From Limnohabitans sp. 2KL-1 (GTDB lineage: Bacteria > Pseudomonadota > Gammaproteobacteria > Burkholderiales > Burkholderiaceae_C): a DNA stretch of 64,000 nucleotides. The translations under genes and the position numbers were made by a program. Under the pieces are notes generated by a model. It ran no database searches and was not told the DNA's origin. It was given only the letters and a program-made list of their open reading frames with translations. Position 1 is the stretch's first letter. Every line of letters begins with the position of its first letter. The stretch is taken from the NCBI RefSeq assembly GCF_003063435.1, contig NZ_NESL01000002.1, positions 310,001-374,000 on the forward strand, given 5' to 3'. This document shows positions 62,001 to 64,000 of the stretch, piece by piece.

Positions 62001-64000
62001 TGAGGGTGTTCAGGCCTTCAGGCAGCGCGGTGGTGGGCGTGGCGCTCCAGCTGCCGTCGCCTGCCACGGTGGCGGTGGCGATGACGGTGCCCGCAGCGTT
62101 TTTGACGGTGATGGTGTCGCCGGGCACGCCCATGCCGCTGAGGGTGGGCGTGGTGTCGCTGGTTTTGCTGTCGCCCAGGTTGCCGGTGTCGCTGCCGCTG
62201 TCGAGCATGGCGGTGGGGGCTGCGGGGGCGGTGGTGTCGATGGTGACGCTCACGGTGCCCGGGGCGCTGGTGTTGCCTTGCGGGTCGGTGGCCTTGACGC
62301 TGAGGGCGGTGGTGCCGTCGGGCAGCGCGGTGGTGGGCGTGATGGCCCAGTGGCCTGTTGCATCGACCACGGCGGTGCCCAGCACGGTGGTGCCGTTGGG
62401 CGCGTAGAGCGTGATGGTGTCACCGGCTGCGCCGGTGCCGTTGATGGTGGGCGTGGTGTCGCTGGTGAGCTTGTCGGTGTTGCTGGTGCCGGTGTCGCTG
62501 GCAGCGGCCACATCTGGCGACGGTGCGCCGGGTGCCGAGGCGTCGATGCTGACGGGCACGGTGGTGGCGGGGCCGGTGTTGCCTGCGGGGTCGGTGGCGG
62601 TGACGAGGATGTTGTTCGGACCGTCGGCCAGTGCCTCGGTGGGCGTGGCAGACCAGCTGCCGTCGGGTGCGACGACAACGGTGAGGATTTCACCGTTGGG
62701 GAACGCCGTTGTGGCGGGCATGGTGATGGTGATGGTGTCGCCGGGCGTGCCGGTGCCACTCAGGGTGGGTGTGGTGTCGGCGGTTTTGGCATCGCCCAGG
62801 ATGCCGGTGTCGCTGCTGCTGGCCAAGGCGGCTGCAGGCGCGGCGGGCGCGGTGGTGTCGATGGTGATGGGCAGCGCGGTGGGCTGGCTGACGTTGCCTG
62901 CCGGGTCGGTGGCGGTGACGCTGAGGGCGTTCAGGCCGTTGGGCAGCGCGGTGGTGGGGGTGGCGGACCAAGTGCCGTCAGGGGCGACAGTGGCGGTGGC
63001 GATGGTGTTGCCCGCAGCGTCTTTGATGGTGATGGTGGCATCGGGCTCGCCGGTGCCGCTGAGGGTGGGCGTGTTGTCCTTGGTTTGGCTGTCGCCCAGC
63101 AAGCCGGTGTCGCTGCTGGCGTCGAGCACGGCGGCGGGTGCAGCCGGGGCGGTGGTGTCGATCGTGACGCTCACGGCGGCGGGGGCGCTGGTGTTGCCTG
63201 CCGGGTCGGTGGCGGTGATTTGCAGCGCGCTGGTGCCTTGCGGCAAAGCGGTGGACGTGATGGACCAGTGGCCCGCCGCATCGACCACGACGGTGCCCAG
63301 CACGGTGACGCCGTTGGGGGCGTAAAGCGTGATGGTGTCGCCTGCGGTGCCGGTGCCGACGATGGTGGGCGTGGTGTCGCTGGTGATGTTGTCGGTGTTG
63401 CTGCTGCCGGTGTCGCTGGCAGACGCCACGTCGCCTGCCGGGGTGGCGGGCGGGGTGGTGTCGAACCGCAGTTCGTTGGTGCTGGTGTCGCTGGTGGCGT
63501 TGTTGGCCAAGTCGGTGATGGTGGCCACGACGGGGTAGCTGGTGCCGTTGGCGAACGCGCCCAGGGTGCCGCTGGCGGGCGTGGTGGCTCCCGTGTCCAG
63601 ACGCCAGGTGCCGTTGCTGGCAACGGTGACGTTGTAGGTGGCACCGTGGACGGTGACGGTGAGCGTTTCGCCCGCCAACAAGTTGGCGGTGCCGGTGATG
63701 ACGGGGGTGCTGTCGTTGGTGGCCAGCGGGTTGACGGTGGGCACCGAGGGGGCCGTGTTGTCAAAGCGCAGTTCGTTGGTGCTGGTGTCAGAGGTGGCGT
63801 TGCCTGCCGCGTCGGTGACGGTGGCGGTGACGGGGTAGGTCTGGCCATCGACAAACGCACCCAATGTGCCGCTGACGGGCGCGACGGCGCTGGTGTTGAG
63901 GCTCCAGACGCCGCCTGTGCCGACGGTGACGTTGTAGGTGGCACCGTTGACGGTGACTTGCAAGGTCTCGCCCGCGCCGAGGGTGGCGGTGCCGGTGATG
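47209..64000 (-). CDS. Giant secreted repeat protein (Ig-like / VCBS / FG-GAP / RTX), 5' end beyond the window
   Basis: About 5,597 codons are visible without interruption and the gene continues upstream. In protein order: at least 21 Ig-like repeats of about 95 residues (TDPAGNTS..LPVTIDTTAPAAP pattern), a VCBS-like domain (FSGDTVLAIMETNVAQTVSG; nt 57.9-57.6 kb), cadherin/Ig-like domains (57.6-55.7 kb), and three ~945-residue modules. Each module has beta-rich domains, seven FG-GAP units with the calcium motif DxNGDGxxD, and an RTX patch (GGDGDDTLTGAGGADVLYGG). The C-terminus (VDGDAGDKVVLSD.., ending LLISQAVLVA) resembles the end of type I-secreted adhesins. I infer a calcium-dependent giant adhesin or S-layer-like protein exported by a T1SS not present here. 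GC-rich and highly repetitive; assembly errors in repeats are possible. Confidence 0.92.
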   Translation of the reverse strand, partial: ITGTATLGAGETLQVTVNGATYNVTVGTGGVWSLNTSAVAPVSGTLGAFVDGQTYPVTATVTDAAGNATSDTSTNELRFDNTAPSVPTVNPLATNDSTPVITGTANLLAGETLTVTVHGATYNVTVASNGTWRLDTGATTPASGTLGAFANGTSYPVVATITDLANNATSDTSTNELRFDTTPPATPAGDVASASDTGSSNTDNITSDTTPTIVGTGTAGDTITLYAPNGVTVLGTVVVDAAGHWSITSTALPQGTSALQITATDPAGNTSAPAAVSVTIDTTAPAAPAAVLDASSDTGLLGDSQTKDNTPTLSGTGEPDATITIKDAAGNTIATATVAPDGTWSATPTTALPNGLNALSVTATDPAGNVSQPTALPITIDTTAPAAPAAALASSSDTGILGDAKTADTTPTLSGTGTPGDTITITMPATTAFPNGEILTVVVAPDGSWSATPTEALADGPNNILVTATDPAGNTGPATTVPVSIDASAPGAPSPDVAAASDTGTSNTDKLTSDTTPTINGTGAAGDTITLYAPNGTTVLGTAVVDATGHWAITPTTALPDGTTALSVKATDPQGNTSAPGTVSVTIDTTAPAAPTAMLDSGSDTGNLGDSKTSDTTPTLSGMGVPGDTITVKNAAGTVIATATVAGDGSWSATPTTALPEGLNTLSVTATDPAGNTSLPTALPVTIDTTVAAPAISPSNGAGAVTGTGEPGATVILSAGGTILGTAVVDASGSWSLPLSTALANGTALSATQTDLAGNASTPGTSTVDTTMPNIAPTNGTVITGTGTPGDTMALTLPDGTVLRNANGAPLTAVVAPDGTWTATPGAPLPDGTTLVATDTTTLKTGTQVVDATPPSAPVASLALTSDTGTVGDGVTQDTTPTLSGGGASPGDTIQLYAPDGTTLLGTAVVAPDGTWSITVPTALADGTHNFKLTATDPVGNTSAPATLPVTIDTTAPAAPTAVLDSNSDSGTLGDGITSDNTPTLTGTGTPGDTITITDAAGNVIATAVVGAGGTWTATPTTALPDGVTTLAITATDPAGNTGPAASLPLTIDTTAPAAPAAVLASVSDSGTLGDSTTQDTTPTLSGTGTVGDTITVKDAAGNVIATATVAGDGTWTATPTTPLPEGTSTLAITATDKAGNTGPATSLPITIDTTGPAAPAAALASVSDSGKLGDSTTTDTTPTLTGTGMPGDTITVKNAAGTVIATATVGTDGTWTATPTTALPEGVNALSVTATDPAGNTGAATALPITIDTTAPAAPAAALALVSDTGTVGDGTTTDNTPTVSGTGTPGDTITLKDAAGNVLATAVVAANGSWTATTPTLPDGVNALSVTATDPAGNTSAPTALPITVDTSVGAVSIAPTNGVGAITGTGEPGATLTLKDSATGLPVGTVTVGPDGSWSVPLTAALPDGTVLSATQTDAAGNTSSPDTETINTAIPVLAPSNGTALTGTGKPGDTIAITVNGAAVLDGAGQPLTAVVDADGNWTAVPGSPIPDGSTVTATDTASGLTDTTVVDAAPPALPLGVVATASDTGTSHTDSITADNTPTITGSGTPGDTITLFAANGSTVIGTAVVGPDGSWAITPTAALAEGVQALKLNATDPLGNTSAQSTVTVTIDTIAPAAPQAALASGSDSGTLGDNTTSDTTPTLSGTGEPGATITLKDAAGNVLATATVAPNGNWSATTTALPEGTNALSITATDAAGNTGPATALTLVIDSVALAQPAAPDLTTATDLGASDTDNLTSVSTPALAVTAPPAGGSVVLYVDGVAVAATYNASTGTVTPTVALTDGPHAITYAVVNAAGNVSPVSAPLSVTIDTLAPAQPAAPDLTAATDSGSSPTDNTTHVSTPALAVTAPPAGGSVVLLVDGVPVDATYNATSGTLTPVVPLTDGAHAITYQVVDPAGNASLASAPLSLNIDTTEPAAPGGILAAISDTGTLGDSTTSDATPTITGSGATPGDTITLYAPDGTTVIATATVAGDGSWSATPTASLANGAQTLHITATDPAGNTSPASDLALTIQNSPTVFSGDTVLAIMETNVAQTVSGTLGFTDTDGPTTITALTNAAGTGGYGTFTTNASTGAWSYTMNTAQDALTAGQVLTDTITVSAADGSSQVLSVTITGTNDQPYTVNNDYVTTLEDAAAPVNGVTQGTLISSLYLASSFNDAEGTIAGVAFVGPRTIISANPGLRAAWYSSDGGATWLSLDTAIATASTSNAFILGANARLYFQGPANDWGTFLSAPVRLWDGTDSATVGSYKDISSLTGANGAYSAADTTFSFVVVGVNDAPVNTVPAGPINTSPNTAQVITGLQVADLDASNTVMTVKLAVTSGTLTMLSGSGVTVTGSGTATVTLSGTQSNLNTLLATTDAVTYTPTTGFLGSDTLTMTTTDNFVGDQWNTGPALSDVDTVAISVQQEQVSVAITHITTDSGTSSTDDITQDKTPTISGTSDQINRPLTLTIAGVTFSVMTDGDGNWNVDTGALSPTSGIYDKTVGFADGVKAISVSVAGDMGGVGTATSSVTIDTAAPAVLVTSVFGDAVGAAGNGTFDGTERGFNLSDYTLSSSVTPLPVISGTTTAEDGQVVTVTLNGKSYSATAASGAWSASVPSADAVLLNHGNTYAISASVSDIAGNAAVADTNNGVLVNIAPPDVPTVVSQTTLSTTPTLTGVAKKLDGSNSISLAAGDVLTVVVKDSGGAALTNGTYTLTVGSTSSPAGLSYNTTSGAWTLAVPAGLLPATLATYNIDVSTSVTGFPARSDISSGELQIVVAPTIISIPESTTINVAEAASLGGTPVNVGLTGTGAVAGQTITVTWGTQTFTQVLTATDITNGSVAIVVPTAALQAETPTNISENVAVSVSLGNGVTSAATTVGVNFVTPTAPTINSVSWTSTGAGNTSSILGIPEANYDRQFTGFATYTGGTLLVDNQLYYSEAIANSGTIMRVQLPTAGVVGATNPALAGDTLKVTWGTQTLTGYTLLAADITAKYVDVVVPFSVISAELFGTVPVTAVVTSAASGNSSPAASLNVNWAYDLPMDNLTSLSAGFVINGRSASSGSGSQYQTQGVVNVGDVNGDGYDDFSLVETTGGAKYVVYGRPGMTAVELSSLTAAGNTNGFIVSGGTYYNTTAGDYNGDGLNDILVQNSTTGSYVVLGSTASPGAINVTSMAASQGFKITSPTYNVVAPTFIGDTNGDGLDDMILNFENGASGVYGNFVLYGSTDISSLTIPTGQTGTFTNGFFINTGATTAASGSRTFAKSGDFNGDGYSDFVINNYNAVTSTTQVPEYVYFGGPNLSGITSSSMSAAGSGRGFAIYGLTGNHEVFYSTTTGDINGDGLDDMVFNDKATNAYVLFGKTSDAPVYVSALSAGVGGFAINGAVQDVDVVGDFNGDGLADMVVTQLAGQVNGVNVGADYLIYGRTGTSAITLSNVAPSEGFRIDGPTGVGTNFGQSVAGGGDINGDGFADLIITAPADDPTGRTDAGITRVIYGGPAALNSMTFQVLNGDAIGTTGADSLAGTSGANQLVGGDGDDTLTGAGGADVLYGGRGDDTLVIDASNIAALATNSGNTTQAIARVDGGNGTDTLQLMGSLDLGTIRPAAIQSIERINLFSAGTSLTMGLLDVLGLSEKNNPFNTATGWTAAATGGATNWDAVNNGAQVVVDGTAANDLYLTGAWQSIGLVERTETVNGSPVTKTYKVLSDLTKAEAQVLVDSNVKVHMAPTVVSTANELAGSLSLTEANSSGGTPVRINLTDTDAAANMTLTLNWGGQQITVTLLPADITNGYVDVTVLTAALTAETPVGTAENVAASVTLTSSTGTTVAQSAAQPIAVDFVTPTTPSINSVTWAATGAGNTSSLMGIQEAYYDKQLSAFTATTTGFVIDNKLYYSEAVASANSGTFIRVQLPTIGAVPPAANDTLTVTWGSVTLPVITLTTTDVTTNKYVDIAVPFSTIDSQAFGNVPVTATITSAVSGNTSLPATVNVDWSYDLPVAQLTSLSAGFAINGVSTADGTGNRSEGVVNLGDINGDGYDDLSINQITTGGDVSTYQYIVYGRSDLATVELSGLSTVGNTNGFVINGSSDNTTRGGDFNGDGYSDFIIRQNGTTSYVVYGGSASPGLLNITALAASAGFKITLASTSSSTGTVVGDVNGDGYDDILFNMPSGENFLLYGAATTANLTLPTVTTGTYTNGFFLGKFGSDTSGGALPTASGDINGDGYSDFVLNSYGTTANGYVVFGGSNLSSISLGGLAAASRGFAISNLSTAGAWSYLANNMGDVNGDGMADFVINGGTAPNNSAFVVFGKTDYSTVTLSTLGTTSAGFSISAGANAAITDVDMIGDFNGDGLADMVLASMGATIDGAVSGAAYVVYGRTGASPLSMTDLSASEGFRIDGLSGIRFSSAVSGAGDVNGDGFDDVVISAPLDSPTSGRAQAGITRVIYGGVDKLESMTFQIANGDVIGTSGVDTLTGTSGNNQLVAGDGNDTLIGNGGADVLYGGRGEDTIVIDASNITALGTHSGNDTQAIARVDGGNGIDTLQLTASLDLGNIRPAAIQSIERFNLTGAGTSLTLGLMDVMALSEKNNPFNTATGWTATATGGATNWDAVNNGAQVVVDGTAVNDLYLNGAWQSLGWVTNNGKTYKVLSDLTKPEAQVLVDSNVKVHMAPTVITTANELAGSLNLTEANSTGGTDVRINLVDTDAADGMTIRLNWGGQTVSLTLTAADITNGYATLPLTTTQLTAETPAGTSENVAASVTLLSGTTPVAQSVAQAVAVNFLVPTTPIIDSTLWSGANTTSTLTGIPEASYAMDTTVMPAAAGFLDNTLYYSEATNSAGTGGTIMRVQLPTTGLVPTVAGDTLTVRWGDQVINVGAMSATDITNKYKDVTISQATLETQAFGNVVVSAEISSGASGNTSLTSPLTVKWAYDLPLAQLHSLSQGFQIEGNSSTSKLGVSNENQGAQNVGDVNGDGYDDLQMTDLNGNRYIVYGGNRLGALNVADLTAVGNTNGFMIASTGSLQPTRGGDINGDGLSDILIGNGSNSYIIFGKTTSIGKVTLATLGTNGFAFTGSNINEPSVVGDVNGDGYEDMLFNNSTNFNNYLVFGGTNFTPGGSVALPTGTSGTLATGTGTGTTYVQITNGGSYSSGGVISTLHGDFNGDGYSDFALAQVPTTGISTGPVYVYYGSASVTPWNTASVTSNSGRGFQITGLTGLNSVKFESTNMGDINGDGMDDIAFNDGTTRAFVLFGKTNSTSVSTTDLTAGNGGFIINAGAINVNSVLTDVDVVGDFNGDGLADMVVSNSSMYTSGVVGGGAYLVYGRTATTALTLDSLEVSEGFRISGYSSTQGKTLGRTATAAGDFNGDGFADLALTTYGGEVTGMTSAYVNDAGITRVVYGGVEKLESMTFESANGDAIGTTGADTLAGTAGNNQIVAGDGADTLTGAGGADVLYGGRGDDRIVVNADNLAKLGINTGNNSEAIARVDGGAGIDTLALDGGDIMLDLSLVSGPALQNIEQIDLTGSGNNTLKLSLQDMLQSFDNSNVFNSSNTTSGLTAKVTKNQLMVDGDAGDKVVLSDLANWMAAGVVNDSGDLYAVYNHNTSAQQLLISQAVLVA
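50051..52867 (-). repeat. Module 2 of the giant gene
   Basis: About 2.82 kb with the same domain order: beta domains, seven FG-GAP units, RTX patch near 50521-50675, then the linker with SEKNNPFNTATGWTA, DAVNNGAQVVVDGTA and YKVLSDLTK..VDSNVKVHM that leads into module 3. Confidence 0.9.
52868..55702 (-). repeat. Module 1 of the giant gene
   Basis: About 2.83 kb, beginning with VAPTIISIPESTTINVAEAA. It holds seven FG-GAP units (GDVNGDGYDDFSLV through GDINGDGFADLIIT), an RTX patch near 53371-53520 and the same linker as module 2. Confidence 0.9.
57930..64000 (-). repeat. Tandem Ig-like repeat tract of the giant gene
   Basis: About 21 repeats of roughly 280-300 nt. Most follow the pattern D(N/T)TPT(L/I)SGTGxPGDTI..DGTWSATPTTALP(D/E)G..LSVTATDPAGNTS. 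A second type lacks the SGTG strand and starts STPALAVTAPPAGGSVVL (two copies, near 58.2-58.8 kb). A third, short type begins with GAxTGTGxPGAT (near 59.9, 61.9 kb). The tract continues beyond the window. Confidence 0.9.

Overview
The window looks like a chromosomal segment of a freshwater betaproteobacterium of the Comamonadaceae type (Limnohabitans/Rhodoferax-like). This is inferred from high-GC coding style, the order pmbA - yjgA - mog, an rpoD product with a long Lys/Ala/Pro-rich N-terminus, and the gene families present. No tRNA, rRNA, CRISPR array or intact insertion sequence was recognised.

Layout. (1) 1-5.9 kb is ordinary core genome: the start of an EamA-type transporter, pmbA, yjgA/darP, mog and rpoD with a clear terminator. 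(2) 6.0-10.6 kb is a signalling operon: a Crp/Fnr regulator, a solo periplasmic binding protein and a membrane PAS-GGDEF-EAL protein. (3) 10.6-42.0 kb is a minus-strand surface-polysaccharide locus. Read in its own direction it runs wza - wzb - wzc, a block of toxin-antitoxin (TA) cassettes, wecB - wecC, a low-GC block (GT2, pyruvyltransferase-like, Wzy-like, acetyltransferase, Wzx, GT4), a strongly rearranged zone, and a PglC/PglD/PglE/PglF-like (bacillosamine-type) set. (4) 42.5-45.8 kb is a divergent lipoprotein + YjbH pair. (5) 45.9-46.4 kb is a BrnT/BrnA TA pair. (6) 46.5-64.0 kb holds a StrF-type glycosyltransferase and the last ~5,600 residues of a giant repetitive secreted protein: at least 21 Ig-like repeats, a VCBS-like domain, then three copies of a ~2.8 kb module that each encode seven FG-GAP (DxNGDGxxD) motifs and an RTX nonapeptide patch.

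How the genes work together. The Pgl-like enzymes would make and load a diamino-/acetamido-sugar on the lipid carrier. WecB/WecC would supply ManNAcA. The glycosyltransferases, Wzx and Wzy would build and flip the repeat, and Wza/Wzb/Wzc with YjbH would export it. An ops-like element upstream of wza and intrinsic terminators placed directly before two of the sugar genes suggest an RfaH/NusG-paralogue type of processive control.

The most unusual part is the rearranged fabric of the locus. Eleven or so TA-like units sit inside it, and a twelfth (BrnTA) lies just outside. Nine copies of a short palindrome (core AATTGGGGTCAGATCCC) sit at the 3' ends of these units, in one orientation on the left flank and the other on the right. 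The 3' end of the aminotransferase gene is present three times, each copy next to a different TA-like unit. A four-part segment (sugar transferase - PD-(D/E)xK protein - AAA ATPase - three-gene TA operon) occurs twice in tandem: the first copy is intact, and the second is eroded by internal deletions and carries a different three-gene TA operon.
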